Below are positions 1 through 9,619 of a stretch of DNA of 64,000 nt, piece after piece. Each line of letters opens with the position of its first letter. Within the stretch, counting starts at the first letter, position 1. Location: NCBI RefSeq assembly GCF_020804225.1, contig NZ_WJBI01000012.1:64769-128768 (forward strand). Direction: 5' to 3'. Below the pieces are notes generated by a model. The model was not told where the DNA came from and made no database searches. It saw only the letters and a program-made list of their open reading frames with translations. The position numbers and the translations under genes are program-made. The stretch comes from Methanosarcina sp. DH2 (GTDB lineage: Archaea; Halobacteriota; Methanosarcinia; Methanosarcinales; Methanosarcinaceae).

Positions 1-72
1 TGCATAGTTATCATTATGTTGATGTAACTATAAGTATAAATGATTATGCTACTGTTGTTTTGTGGAAGTTGA

Positions 73-135
73 CGGCTTTCATCCCCCACCTGTCGGGCTA
101 CGCCCTCCGAGGAAGGGGACTTCCCGCCTTAAAGC
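73..135. mobile_element. possible IS200/IS605-type element end
   Basis: A GC-rich stretch in AT-rich surroundings folds into nested hairpins: CCCC at 83-86 pairs with GGGG at 115-118, GGGC at 95-98 pairs with GCCC at 102-105, and GGAAG at 111-115 pairs with CTTCC further on. It resembles the structured sequence at the right end of IS200/IS605 (tnpB) elements in Methanosarcina. I see no transposase reading frame in positions 1-72, so this is either the tail of an element lying left of the window or a remnant. The match is from memory of the sequence type, not from a search. Confidence 0.35.
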
Positions 136-385
136 TAAATTGAAACTGCTTATAAATCGTAAACCATTTATGATTTAGATCTTTTTTGAATTGAGTTCAT
201 TTATAAATTTGAATAGTTTAATCTTACACACAGTCCGCAAATATGATTCAAAAATTATCTCTGACTTGCAATTTAGAAAATATAAATTTGATTATATAAT
301 TCTAAATACCTTTCTAACCATATATCTTAAAAGAATGAATTTGAAGAATAGTAGTTTTTGGTAATACCGGTTTTTGCGAGGACAG

Positions 386-433
386 TAGCTTTTTGGAAAT
401 AATAGCTTTTTGGAAATAATAGCTTTTTGGGGT
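386..433. repeat. 17-bp tandem repeat, three units
   Basis: The unit tagctttttggaaataa occurs twice exactly and a third time in part, ending just before the antiporter start codon at 443. The rest of 136-442 is AT-rich and I see no gene in it. Confidence 0.8.
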
Positions 434-442
434 TAGTGGGGA

Positions 443-1757
443 ATGGAAGAGACGATTAACATAGTCCTTGTTATCATAGGCGGGCTGGTCTTCTTTCTGG
501 GGCTTATTTCCGAAGTCATTAAAAGGTTAAATTTCTCGGAGCCTATTGCAGCTCTGGTCCTGGGGGTTTTATTGAGTTCGGCGGCCTATGGGATTTTTGA
601 TCTGGATATCTGGAACCACAGGTTGCTCGAAGAGGTTGCCAGGCTAGCGGTTGCTGTTGGTGTAATGGGAGTGGCGCTTCGAGTCCCTTCCTCGTATACT
701 AAAGAACACTGGCGGTCCGTAGTAATGATGCTTGTAATTACAATGCCTTTCCAGATGGATTGCCAGCAGTTTGCTCACGTACTGGATTACAGGCTTTGGG
801 TTTACCGTATCCCTGCTTATAGGAGCTATTGTAACTCCAACCGACCCCATACTTACTTTATCCGTAGTAAGCGGGAAGCTGGCAGAAAAAAACCTCCCTG
901 GAAGATTAAGGCACTTTCTTTTGACAGAAGCAGGTTCCAACGAAGGTCTGGCTTACCTTTTTGTAGTTCTTCCTATTCTATTGATGACTCTCAGGCCTGC
1001 TGAGGCTTTAAACCGCTGGACAGTACACACCCTCCTCTGGGAAATGGGCTTTTCCATAGTCCTTGGATCTGTAGCAGGCTATATATCCGGCCGCATGCTG
1101 AGAATCGCCGAAAGTAAGGGCACCATTGACGCATCCTCTTATTACTCATATTGCCTGGCTCTTACGCTCCTGGTACTCGGGGGAGTAAAACTCCTTAAGG
1201 GTGAGGGAATACTTGCTGTTTTTGTTGCAGGGACTATTTTCAGTATGGTCTCAACCGAAAAAGAAAGGCACGAAGAGGAGCATGTTGTTGAAGGTGTAGA
1301 CCGCTTTTTTATGGTCCCTATATTTACCCTTCTGGGCCTTGTTTTACCCTGGCAGGAGTGGGCAAAACTCGGGTGGGAGGGTTTATTGCTGGCTTTTCTG
1401 ATACTGCTGCTGCATCGCCTGCCAATTCTTTTGTTTACTAAATCATTTATCCCGGATATCAGGAATAATAGGGATATGCTTTTTGCTGGCTGGTTCGGCC
1501 CTGTCGGGATAGGAGCTTTCTACTATTCCCAGGTCTCAATGAGACAAACCGGAATAATGGAAATATGGCCTGTTGTCAGCCTCATAGTTTGCATGTCAAT
1601 TGTACTTCACGGAATAACTGAAACTCCCTTCGCAAAACTCTATAGGAAGCTTTCCCCTGAAAAATCAGAACAAAATCACGAAAAATCAGAAAATCACAAA
1701 CCTGAGCCTCAGAAAAAGGAATATTTGCATATAACAAATTTCGGCAAGAAATTTTAA
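443..1757 (+). pseudogene. CPA1-type Na+/H+ antiporter, frameshifted
   Basis: Two overlapping reading frames together make one polytopic cation:proton antiporter of about 437 residues (NhaP/CPA1 type). The first frame (from ATG 443) gives the first membrane helices up to about residue 104, then turns into non-hydrophobic sequence. The second frame, open from about 750 to 1757, continues the helices, with the conserved stretch GAIVTPTDPILT and a helix-rich core ending in a charged tail. The net change is one surplus base (or two missing) between about 745 and 756. There is no long homopolymer at the site. If the lesion is real, the product would be a truncated, inactive antiporter, unless the second frame is restarted internally (TTG at 771). 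Sequence error is a live alternative. Confidence 0.8.
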
Positions 1758-1768
1758 AAAGGGAACTT

Positions 1769-2311
1769 TCAGGAAAGGTACTCCTCTGCAGTCATAACAG
1801 TTGCAAACATGCCGTCCAGTGCAGCCATGAAGACAGCATGAACAGTACAGGCAGGCAGAAGCTTATTTTCTAATTTAAGATCACGGGTGACACAGGCATC
1901 GGCAATCAGGGTAGAAGTAAAACCAAGTTCTTTTGCAGCTCTGACGGTTGTGTCTATACACATGTGGCTCATCGCCCCGCAAACTACCAGATTTGTCACA
2001 TCTGCTTCTTTCAGCCGCGAGAGAAGTTCGGTCTGGAAAAAGCTATTCGGGAAATGTTTTTCAATGACCGTTTCCTCAGGAAGGGGCTGGATGCTGGCAT
2101 GGATGTCTGCCCCGAGAGTCCCGGGTATGAAAAAAGTGGCTCCGGGTCTGACAGACAGGTGCTTAATAAAGAAAATAGGCTTGCCCGTAATACGGAATGC
2201 TTTAATGAGGGAAACTGCCTTTTTTGCCGCATCTTCCATGCCTGCAAGTTCCATCCTGCCGCCTGGAAAATAATCTCTCTGGATATCAATAAGAAGAAGG
2301 GCTTCTTTCAT
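1769..2311 (-). CDS. isochorismatase-like cysteine hydrolase
   Basis: A soluble hydrolase of about 180 residues of the isochorismatase/nicotinamidase superfamily. The catalytic triad is visible: Asp in LLLIDIQRDYF near the N terminus, Lys in VIEKHFPNSFF, and the nucleophilic Cys in SHMCIDTTVRAA. The VCGAMSHMC context is typical of the family. I chose ATG 2311 because the family begins MKxALLLIDIQ; a TTG at 2335 would only add eight residues. The substrate cannot be read from the sequence; nicotinamide, isochorismate or another amide or ester is possible. It is transcribed against the antiporter and is probably a single gene. Confidence 0.85.
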   Translation of the reverse strand: MKEALLLIDIQRDYFPGGRMELAGMEDAAKKAVSLIKAFRITGKPIFFIKHLSVRPGATFFIPGTLGADIHASIQPLPEETVIEKHFPNSFFQTELLSRLKEADVTNLVVCGAMSHMCIDTTVRAAKELGFTSTLIADACVTRDLKLENKLLPACTVHAVFMAALDGMFATVMTAEEYLS

Positions 2312-2469
2312 ACCGCTGAATGAAGCTGTCAACAATGATATTTTTGACGGTTTTTTTCACGACCCGGAAATGTGTCTAACCTTTTAAAGCTTGACTTACC
2401 TTTTGTGTTTCATATGAGTTTATTGAGGCCGGAAAAGTAGAAAAACAATTACTTTAATTAAAATAGTAA

Positions 2470-3129
2470 ATGGTTAAATTCGAAAATAGAACCGAAGATT
2501 GGATCAGCTGGAGTATAGGTATCTTCATGCTTTTGCTGGCAGCTGCAGCCTGGATGATTATGGGTGAGACATGGAGCTCTTTAAACCATCTGCCAGTTTA
2601 TGTTTATACAGGAGTCCTCGTATTCTACCTGCGGGCAGAAAAATTCGCATGCAAAGGCTCGGACATTACAGGAATACAATCAAATAAATGGACTCGCCAT
2701 CTGCTTTTATTCTTCTGGTGGCTGCTTTTAATTGTTCCGGCACTTGAATACAGTCTTTTTTCAAGGTATTCTTTTGCCGTTACAGCCATAGGAGCAGTGC
2801 TGGTAGTGTTTGGAACAGTCCTCAGGGCCTGGGGCATATGGACACTGGGAGAATATTTCTCTGTCCATATAGAGATCAAGGATAACCATGAGCTGGTCGA
2901 AAATGGTCCTTACAGGTTCATAAGGCATCCGGCCTATGCAGGAAATCTATTGCAAACTATCGGCATTCCGCTTATACTCAATACGTTTTATTCCCTCAGC
3001 ATTTCGGCAGTGCTGGTTTTTCTATTCTTATACAGGTTGAAACTGGAAGAAGAGACCTTAATCAGGGAAGTGAAAGGGTACAGGGAGTATACAAAGAGAA
3101 CAGACAGACTGATCCCAAAGGTATGGTAA
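2470..3129 (+). CDS. isoprenylcysteine carboxyl methyltransferase-like membrane protein
   Basis: A 219-residue membrane protein with about five hydrophobic segments. The C-terminal half carries the ICMT/phospholipid-methyltransferase signature: ENGPYRFIRHPAYAGN, a hydrophobic hairpin, then the acidic LEEETLIREV motif. Members transfer a methyl group from S-adenosylmethionine to a membrane-embedded substrate (isoprenylcysteine, phospholipid or small isoprenoid). The real substrate here is unknown; archaea have no classical prenylated CAAX proteins, so a lipid or quinone-like substrate is more likely. An AT-rich leader precedes the ATG and no strong ribosome binding site is evident. Confidence 0.85.
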   Translation: MVKFENRTEDWISWSIGIFMLLLAAAAWMIMGETWSSLNHLPVYVYTGVLVFYLRAEKFACKGSDITGIQSNKWTRHLLLFFWWLLLIVPALEYSLFSRYSFAVTAIGAVLVVFGTVLRAWGIWTLGEYFSVHIEIKDNHELVENGPYRFIRHPAYAGNLLQTIGIPLILNTFYSLSISAVLVFLFLYRLKLEEETLIREVKGYREYTKRTDRLIPKVW

Positions 3130-3422
3130 TCAGTATCCGGGCACCAGAGTTCTTTCACAATCTCAGTCAAAGGCGTAAATCACGGAGAACACGGAAATAA
3201 ACCTGATAACTGTACATACCCCCGCTTTACTCCATGTTTTTTCCTCTCCACATTTTTTCCTACCGAAAATACTATATCTCTTAATAAATATTTGTTCACT
3301 TACAGTAGATAATTTTTGATGGGCGGGAGAGCATAAATGTTCGATATACACTCCGTCCTATTATGTTTCCTGTACTCAGATTTACTATATCTCCTAGAAA
3401 TTCAAGAAACTTCACTTAATGG
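3130..3422. other. gap without recognisable gene
   Basis: An AT-rich gap between the ICMT-like gene and the KefB-type antiporter. The short open frames in it have no recognisable protein character. Its right end leads into the promoter of the antiporter. Confidence 0.6.
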
Positions 3423-3457
3423 AAATTTTAAATACTTTGTTCTGATTCCCAGAGGCG
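3423..3457 (+). promoter_or_regulatory. TATA box and ribosome binding site of the KefB-type gene
   Basis: A TATA-like sequence attttaaatac lies at 3425-3435, about 32 bases before the ATG at 3467. This suggests a very short 5' leader. The ribosome binding site AGAGGCG at 3451-3457 is the same sequence found before cysS (near 6414). Confidence 0.5.
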
Positions 3458-3466
3458 TAAAACGAA

Positions 3467-5485
3467 ATGGAATTCTCTGTACTGGCACATGTTGATGTAA
3501 TTCTCGGCTTTGCTATTCTTATCCTAACAATATTCTACAAATTTGAAGTCCCTCCGGTACTTGGCTTTCTTGTTACCGGAATGCTGATAGGGCCTCACGG
3601 GCTTGGGATCCTGGATAGCGGGCAGAATATGGAGCTGAATGCCGAACTCGGCATCGTTTTCCTTCTCTTTACGATCGGAGTAGACCTTTCTTTAAAAGAA
3701 CTCTGGAAGATGAAAAAGGCTGTAATGGCAGGAGGAATTCTCCAGATCCTCTTTACAACAACTCTTACCCTTATTGTCTGCTCATGGATTGGTTTTAGCC
3801 CTGCAACATCTGTTTTTATAGGGTTCCTGATATCACTTAGCAGTACTGCAATAGTTCTCAAAGTCCTTCAGGACAGAAATGAAGTCTATACTCCACATGG
3901 AAAAACCTCGCTTGCAATTCTGATATTTCAAGACCTCGCAATCGTACCCCTTATTTTGATTACTCCTATGCTTGCAGGAAGTTCTGTGAGTTTTGAGGGG
4001 GCACTTCCTAATATTTTCTTCAAAGGCTCGCTGATCATTCTGGTTTTTATCCTGAGTGCCAAATTTCTTTTTCCCTGGATATTTTATCACGTAGGTAAGA
4101 CAGGCAGCAAACAACTGTTCTTCGTCAGTGTTGTTTTCATCTGCCTATCAGCAGCTATTTTTACCTCCAGCATAGGGCTATCTCTAGCTCTCGGAGCCTT
4201 TTTAGCGGGAATTGTTATATCGGGATCTCAATACAGCCATCAGGCAATGAGTAATATCCTGCCTTTGAAAGACATGTTTATGAGCTTTTTTTTCGTGTCC
4301 GTAGGCATGCTTCTGGATATCAGTTATCTGCTTGATAACCTTCCTCTTCTTATTCTTGCAACGGTGATTCTCATTGTTATAAAATTAATAGCCGGAGTGG
4401 GTGTAACTTTCCTTCTCGGGTCTCCTCTCCGTACAACTATACTGACAGGGCTTGCTCTATCTCAGGTAGGGGAATTTTCTTTTGTCCTTTCCAGGCTGGG
4501 GCTGGAATATTCTCTCCTCACAGAGGAAACCTATCAGGCTTTTCTGGCTGTCTCTATCATAACTATGGGAGTTACGCCTTTTGTGATCAATGCTTCTTAC
4601 AGGCCTGCTGATTTCATTGTTAGGAAGGTTTCAAGCACGGCTTTTGGTATGAAACTGGTACAGGGCATTTATTCGGAGCCTCTTGATTATGAAGAAAAAA
4701 CCGAGCCTCAGATGAAAGACCACCTTATATTGGTAGGATTTGGCTTTTCCGGAAAGACAGTCTCGAAGGCTGCAAAAGCCGCAGGTATTCCCTATACTAT
4801 CATTGAAATGAACCCTGAAATTGTGCAACAGGAGAAATCAAATGGGGAAAAAATACAGTATGGAGACGCAACCTTTGGCGCTGTTCTGGAACATGCAGGA
4901 GTTAAGAGTGCAAGAGTCCTTATAACCGGGATGTCCGACGCTGCCGCCACAAGGAAAATAGTCAAGGCCGCAAAGGAGCTGAACCCTAATATCTGCATTA
5001 TTGCAAAGGTACATGACCTGCAGGAAATGAAACGGCTCAATGCCCTGGGCGCGGATGAAATAATCCCTGAAGAATACGAAACCTCAGTAGAGATTTTTGT
5101 CCGGCTGCTTGAAAAGTATCTTGTCCCGAGGGAAGACATTGAAAAAATGGTAAATGATGTGCGAGCTCACGGTTACAGGAGACTGCGGAAACTGACCGTT
5201 GATACAGGTATTGACAGTGGTTTCAGCATAAAAGACGGGCTTCCGGGAATCGATATTCAGATTCTCAAAGTGGGCAGAGGCTCTGATTTTGACGGAAAAA
5301 CTCTTGCAGACCTGGAGTTCAGGAAAGAGCATGGGGTAACCGTGCTGTCGGTCCGCAGGCGCTCGAATTTTTTCTCCACTCCAGCCGGGGATTTCCTTCT
5401 TCAGGCTAATGATGCCTGTATCCTGCTGGGAAAACCTGAGGACCTGTACAACGTCAGAAAGTTCTTCGAAAGCGTCCGCGCATAA
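3467..5485 (+). CDS. KefB-type cation:proton antiporter with TrkA domains
   Basis: A 672-residue monovalent cation:proton antiporter of the CPA2 family. Residues 1 to about 380 form 12-13 membrane helices with family motifs such as LGFLVTGMLIGPHGLG and SLSSTAIVLKVL. At about residue 415 a cytoplasmic TrkA-N (RCK) domain starts with the nucleotide-binding glycine motif LVGFGFSGK, and the last ~90 residues form a TrkA-C domain. The domain order is that of KefB/KefC and GerN-like exchangers, where nucleotide or ligand binding to the RCK part gates K+ or Na+ efflux. The specific ion is not readable. The gene stands alone with its own promoter. The length is normal and the frame intact, in contrast to the damaged antiporter at 443. 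Confidence 0.92.
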   Translation: MEFSVLAHVDVILGFAILILTIFYKFEVPPVLGFLVTGMLIGPHGLGILDSGQNMELNAELGIVFLLFTIGVDLSLKELWKMKKAVMAGGILQILFTTTLTLIVCSWIGFSPATSVFIGFLISLSSTAIVLKVLQDRNEVYTPHGKTSLAILIFQDLAIVPLILITPMLAGSSVSFEGALPNIFFKGSLIILVFILSAKFLFPWIFYHVGKTGSKQLFFVSVVFICLSAAIFTSSIGLSLALGAFLAGIVISGSQYSHQAMSNILPLKDMFMSFFFVSVGMLLDISYLLDNLPLLILATVILIVIKLIAGVGVTFLLGSPLRTTILTGLALSQVGEFSFVLSRLGLEYSLLTEETYQAFLAVSIITMGVTPFVINASYRPADFIVRKVSSTAFGMKLVQGIYSEPLDYEEKTEPQMKDHLILVGFGFSGKTVSKAAKAAGIPYTIIEMNPEIVQQEKSNGEKIQYGDATFGAVLEHAGVKSARVLITGMSDAAATRKIVKAAKELNPNICIIAKVHDLQEMKRLNALGADEIIPEEYETSVEIFVRLLEKYLVPREDIEKMVNDVRAHGYRRLRKLTVDTGIDSGFSIKDGLPGIDIQILKVGRGSDFDGKTLADLEFRKEHGVTVLSVRRRSNFFSTPAGDFLLQANDACILLGKPEDLYNVRKFFESVRA

Positions 5486-5552
5486 GCAAAAATTTACCAC
5501 TTATTTACTTTTTATGCATACAAATATATCCTATCCATCCAGACTTTTCCCC

Positions 5553-6145
5553 ATGCGCAGGATAATTCTCGCGTCTGCCTCCCCAAGGAGAAAAGAACTG
5601 CTTAGACGCTGATCGGAGATCATTTTCTTGTTTATCCGAGTTCTTATGAAGAACCGCCTCAGCCAGGACTGGACCCTGAGGAGCTCCTTATTAGGCATTC
5701 CGTAGAGAAAGCCAGGGATGTGGCAAAACACTTTAACTCAGGAATTCTCATTTCTGCTGATACGTCGGTCATCTTCGAGGAGGAAATTCTGGGAAAGCCG
5801 CACCTGCCTGATAAAGCTGAGAAGATGCTCGAAAAATTAAGCGGAAGAAAGATTCAGGTTATAACCGGACTCACGGTTCTGGACCTTGACAGTGAGCAGG
5901 AAATTAGCGAATCCGAATCAACAAATGTCTGGATAGCTAAAATGAGCAAAGAACAGATCTCAGCGTATGTCAGGACAGGGGAACCTCTTGACAAAGCCGG
6001 GGCTTTTGCAGCTCAGGGAAAAGGCGCAGTCCTGGTAGAACGGATAGAAGGGGATTTCTTTAATGCTGTTGGGCTCCCTCTTTTTCGGCTTGGAAAGATC
6101 CTGAAAAGGCTTGGAGTATCAGTATTTGAAGAAGATTTCTCCTGA
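5553..6145 (+). pseudogene. maf: Maf-family nucleotide pyrophosphatase, frameshifted
   Basis: Maf enzymes are house-cleaning pyrophosphatases that hydrolyse non-canonical or modified nucleoside triphosphates. ATG 5553 opens with the diagnostic MRRIILASASPRRKELL, then meets TGA at 5610. Shifting by one base at about 5607-5609 restores a continuous Maf protein of about 197 residues: [15 protein letters not shown], then [16 protein letters not shown] with the catalytic Asp region, then [19 protein letters not shown] and the usual FFNAVGLPL tail. The two frames meet exactly where the family continues, so one base is missing. The 3' part alone (from ATG 5720) would lack the substrate-binding N terminus. 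True loss and sequence error are both possible. Confidence 0.88.
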
Positions 6146-6427
6146 CCTTTACCCCCGATTCCCGGTTTCAGGCTCTTTTATTAAGGAGTTTACAGGAGCT
6201 ACAAAAGTAATAAAGCAATTGGGAGTAATAAAGCAGTTGTGACTAAATTAAAAGTAACAGGGCAGCTATGCTTAATTAGCTGAAATATAGAGCAGTTTAG
6301 CTGATTAACAGGCCAGAAATTGAAACAATTAATCTGGCTAATTAACAGAGAACAAATGCGTTGAACTGTATTTTTTGCTTTCTTCTATATGCTTTCAGGC
6401 ATTTTCCAATAATCAGAGGCGTTCCGA

Positions 6428-7849
6428 ATGCTGCAAGTCTACAATACCCTGACAAGAACAAAGGAAATATTCAAACCTGTAAAGGAAGGCGAGGTTTCGA
6501 TTTATGCGTGTGGGCCTACGGTCTACAATATGCCCCATATAGGAAACTACCGAACTTTTCTAATGACTGACAATATTGTCAGAACCCTTGAGTATCTGGG
6601 GTATAAGGTAAAACTCGTGATGAATATTACGGATATCGATGACAAAACTATCAGGGACTCAAAAGAAGCCGGAATGTCTCTTAAGGACTTTACGGATAAA
6701 TACACTGCAGAATTCTTTAAAGGCCTTGATATGCTGAACATAAAGCGGGCTTCAGCATATCCCAGAGCTACGGAAAATGTTGACGGGATGATCGAACTTG
6801 CACGGAAGCTGATCGAAAAGGGGCTGGCTTACGAAAAAGGCGGGTCTGTCTATTACAGAATTTCAGGGTTTCCGGATTACGGCAAGCTTTCAAAGCTCGA
6901 TTTCGATAATATCATAATTGGCGCATCCGTAGATGTGGATGAATACGATAAAGACAATCCGAGGGACTTTGCTCTTCTGAAAGCCTCAACTCCTGAAGAG
7001 ATTGAAAGGGGGATCTATTATGAAAGTCCCTGGGGGAAAATCCGCCCTGGATGGCACATCGAATGTTCGGTAATGGCAATGAACAGTTTTGGTCCGACTC
7101 TGGATATGCACATCGGAGGCGTAGACCTTATTTTTCCTCACCATGAAAATGAGATTGCCCAGTCAGAAGGCGCAACAGGAAAACCCTTCGTATGTAACTG
7201 GGTTCATGGAGAGCACCTTATAGTTGAAGGGGAGAAGATGAGCAAGTCCAGAGGAAACGTTTTCACCCTGCCCGAAATTGTTGAGAAATACGGTGGAGAA
7301 GTTGTACGCTTCATGTTCCTTTCAGTACACTACCGGAAAAAGCTGGATTATTCCGGAGCCTTTGCAGAAAATGCAAAAAATAATTATCTGAAGCTCAAAG
7401 AGACCCTTGATAACCTTGAATTTGCTCTGAAGAATGTAGAAGATGAATCAAATCCCGGAGACCTGGAAACCCTTAAATCCCTTCCTGAACTTGAAATTCA
7501 ATTCAGAGAAGCATTAGAAGACGATTTTAATACTCCTAAAGCCATAACAATTTTCAGGGAGCTTTCGCGCACATCTAACGTATACCTTGAAACCGGAAGA
7601 AACAGGCAGGTTCTGGAGCAAATCCACTCCCTTTATAAGCAATTTTCAGATGCTTTTGGCATCTTCGCACAGGTAGGCAAAGAGGAAATCCCGGAGGAAG
7701 TTGCCAGCCTTGTGGAAGAACGTGAGGCAGCCCGGAAAAAGAAAGACTGGGCAAATTCCGATGTGATCCGGGAGAATATAAAATCTCTTGGTTATATCGT
7801 TCAGGACACAAAAGAGGGGCCAAAAGTCAAAAAAGCCGAAGAAAGTTAA
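6428..7849 (+). CDS. cysS: cysteinyl-tRNA synthetase
   Basis: A 473-residue class I aminoacyl-tRNA synthetase that charges tRNA-Cys. The HIGH-like signature is PHIGNYRTF just after ACGPTVYN (zinc-ligand Cys). The other zinc ligands are in HIECSVMA and [12 protein letters not shown]. The KMSKS loop is [10 protein letters not shown], followed by the helical anticodon-binding region. The length is normal. ATG 6428 fits the family start [10 protein letters not shown] and is preceded by AGAGGCG, the same ribosome binding site as the gene at 3467. It stands behind the broken maf gene in the same orientation, but the 280-base gap argues for its own promoter. Confidence 0.97.
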   Translation: MLQVYNTLTRTKEIFKPVKEGEVSIYACGPTVYNMPHIGNYRTFLMTDNIVRTLEYLGYKVKLVMNITDIDDKTIRDSKEAGMSLKDFTDKYTAEFFKGLDMLNIKRASAYPRATENVDGMIELARKLIEKGLAYEKGGSVYYRISGFPDYGKLSKLDFDNIIIGASVDVDEYDKDNPRDFALLKASTPEEIERGIYYESPWGKIRPGWHIECSVMAMNSFGPTLDMHIGGVDLIFPHHENEIAQSEGATGKPFVCNWVHGEHLIVEGEKMSKSRGNVFTLPEIVEKYGGEVVRFMFLSVHYRKKLDYSGAFAENAKNNYLKLKETLDNLEFALKNVEDESNPGDLETLKSLPELEIQFREALEDDFNTPKAITIFRELSRTSNVYLETGRNRQVLEQIHSLYKQFSDAFGIFAQVGKEEIPEEVASLVEEREAARKKKDWANSDVIRENIKSLGYIVQDTKEGPKVKKAEES

Positions 7850-8298
7850 AAGATAAAGTATTCTTCGAGTAAGCTCGGGTTAAAGAGTTAGATCTACTTT
7901 TCTTTCTCTTTCTCTATCCCAGCTCTTTCTAATGCAGCATGGATAGAAAAGGTAAGATGAAGAGTATATTCATTCAGTCTCTTCATTCAGTCTCACCAGG
8001 ACTTTTAACCTTTTTTTCCATGGAAATCACAACATCTTCTCGTAATTCCTGTAATATTGCAGGATTTTATTCAAGAAATCCTGTAGAATCCTATCGAATC
8101 CTTTCTTTACATTTTTTAGCTTTACTCAAAAATACCTCTGTTCCAGTTTTTAAAGCCACTGATCAGGCCATTCTGGTATATCAGTCCTTTTAAAGCACAG
8201 CAGGCATTTCGCATATTTTGTTTCCGATCATGTATATATCAATAGTAGATTGATTACTAATGGGCAACAGATGCCCACACCGGGTAAGAGGAGGTGAA
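7850..8298. other. gap without recognisable gene
   Basis: This 449-base gap follows cysS. The open frame within it has no protein-like composition. TATA-like sequence (catgtatatatcaatag) near 8228-8244 could be the promoter of the small gene at 8299. Confidence 0.5.
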
Positions 8299-8430
8299 AT
8301 GGGTATGGTAAAGTGCGGAATATGTCAAGGTGAGGCTCCGAGGCAGCCTTGCATTACTGAACAGGGGACCTGTAATATCTGCAATAAGAAAGTAAAACTT
8401 GCAGAAGGAGAATCCGAGGAAATGGAATAA
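8299..8430 (+). CDS. 43-aa protein with two CxxC knuckles
   Basis: A very short gene with an excellent ribosome binding site (GAGGAGGTG at 8288-8296) right before ATG 8299. The product begins MGMVKCGICQGEAPRQPC and then has TCNICNKK, ending in an acidic tail. The CxxC...C...CxxC spacing suggests one small zinc-binding knuckle. Small zinc-finger proteins of this size are common in methanogens and few have a known role; nucleic-acid or protein binding is only a guess. It is not in an obvious operon: about 450 bases lie on either side. Confidence 0.75.
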   Translation: MGMVKCGICQGEAPRQPCITEQGTCNICNKKVKLAEGESEEME

Positions 8431-8894
8431 AAGCATGAGGAAGATCGTGCCAACTATTCCTTATTCTGGTAGGCGAAGCTTGCACCAGTAAAAACTCTGC
8501 AAAGGCAGGGTAATCACTGCTCTTTCCAGAAAATATAGATTCAGGAATATAAGGTCCAGAAAATGTAAAAAGTTCCAAGTCTGGGGAGTATAAAAAATTC
8601 CCATGCTTTCAATCTTTTTTCCTCAAATTTATTTTCCCTCTAGTTTATTCTTCTTTCTTTGTATTTTGGCTATTTTTACCTTATTTTTTCCTTGAACTTT
8701 AATTAATTTCCTTAAGAATTCCAACTTTAGTGCTACCTTCTTAGCCATAGTAGCTGAAATCTAAAATCCGAAATCTGATATGTCAACAATTATTTATCCA
8801 ATTATATACTATTTTATATATCTTATTCGCTCTTTCTGGACGTATCCTTTCTTTCTATCATACGTCCTTTTATTGCCTATGGGGGTAACAATGC
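8431..8894. other. T-rich gap with a promoter at its right end
   Basis: A 464-base gap with pyrimidine-rich runs and no gene I can support. A TATA-like sequence ttttatatat at 8812-8821 and GGGGGT at 8881-8886 fit promoter and ribosome binding site of the gene at 8895. Confidence 0.5.
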
Positions 8895-9368
8895 ATGAAC
8901 TTTAAAGGTATTATCAATAAAGGCTCGACCAATAATGAAGATAAAGATGAAGATAAAAATGAAAATAAGAAGCCTAATAAGGAACCTGTAAAAATAGGGC
9001 CGCTTTTAGCCGAACTGGGGCATGCTCCAGGCACAATAAAAATGACGCTCGTATCTCCTAAAGCTGTGGAAGAGAAGTCCGTAGATTCGATTAATAATGC
9101 AATGCGTCTTATCAAGGAGTTTTCAAGAAAGGTTGGAGATACTGTGGAGGAAATACCTCTTGAACGCAGGCCTTCTCAGGTACAGCTAGGCTTCAACCTT
9201 CGCCTGACTACAGATGGAAGGGCAGTCATTACCAAATCGGATAAGGAAACAAACCTGAAAGTAACACTGATGTGGAGGCACGATGGAAAAGATAGCGAAG
9301 AACTTATAGAGCAAGGCAGAGAGCAACATAGAGCTGAAAGTGGTGTAAAAAGAGGAATATACTCCTGA
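8895..9368 (+). CDS. trypsin-co-occurring domain (Trypco1-like) protein
   Basis: A 157-residue soluble protein. After a lysine/asparagine/acidic-rich N terminus (residues 1-35), the body ends in QLGFNLRLTTDGRAVITK followed by NLKVTLMWRHD. This is the pattern of the Trypco1 family (also named CU044_2847 family), whose members often lie next to trypsin-like or caspase-like proteases in bacterial conflict or signalling loci. The molecular role is not established. The stop is TGA at 9366-9368, but the same frame stays open for 51 more codons to TAG at 9522-9524, and the extension looks protein-like. The neighbour downstream is a membrane-anchored Lon-like protease. Confidence 0.7.
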   Translation: MNFKGIINKGSTNNEDKDEDKNENKKPNKEPVKIGPLLAELGHAPGTIKMTLVSPKAVEEKSVDSINNAMRLIKEFSRKVGDTVEEIPLERRPSQVQLGFNLRLTTDGRAVITKSDKETNLKVTLMWRHDGKDSEELIEQGREQHRAESGVKRGIYS

Positions 9369-9619
9369 AAGACCAGCCATATAACCAAAACAGGTTATGG
9401 ACGACAACCAGTACAACCGGTTATAGATAACCTTGCTGATAAGTCTTTGTTCAGCGAATATACTGCTCAAAAATACGGGTTTCTTGAAGGGAGATACATT
9501 TCAATTTACTCGCTGAAAAGATAGTCAGTCCCATACATTATGCTGTCTGCTCCGACTCTGCTCTTTTCTGTAGTGTCTCCCTTTATCCGAAGGAAGAAAT
9601 AAGTACCAGCCGGGACAAA

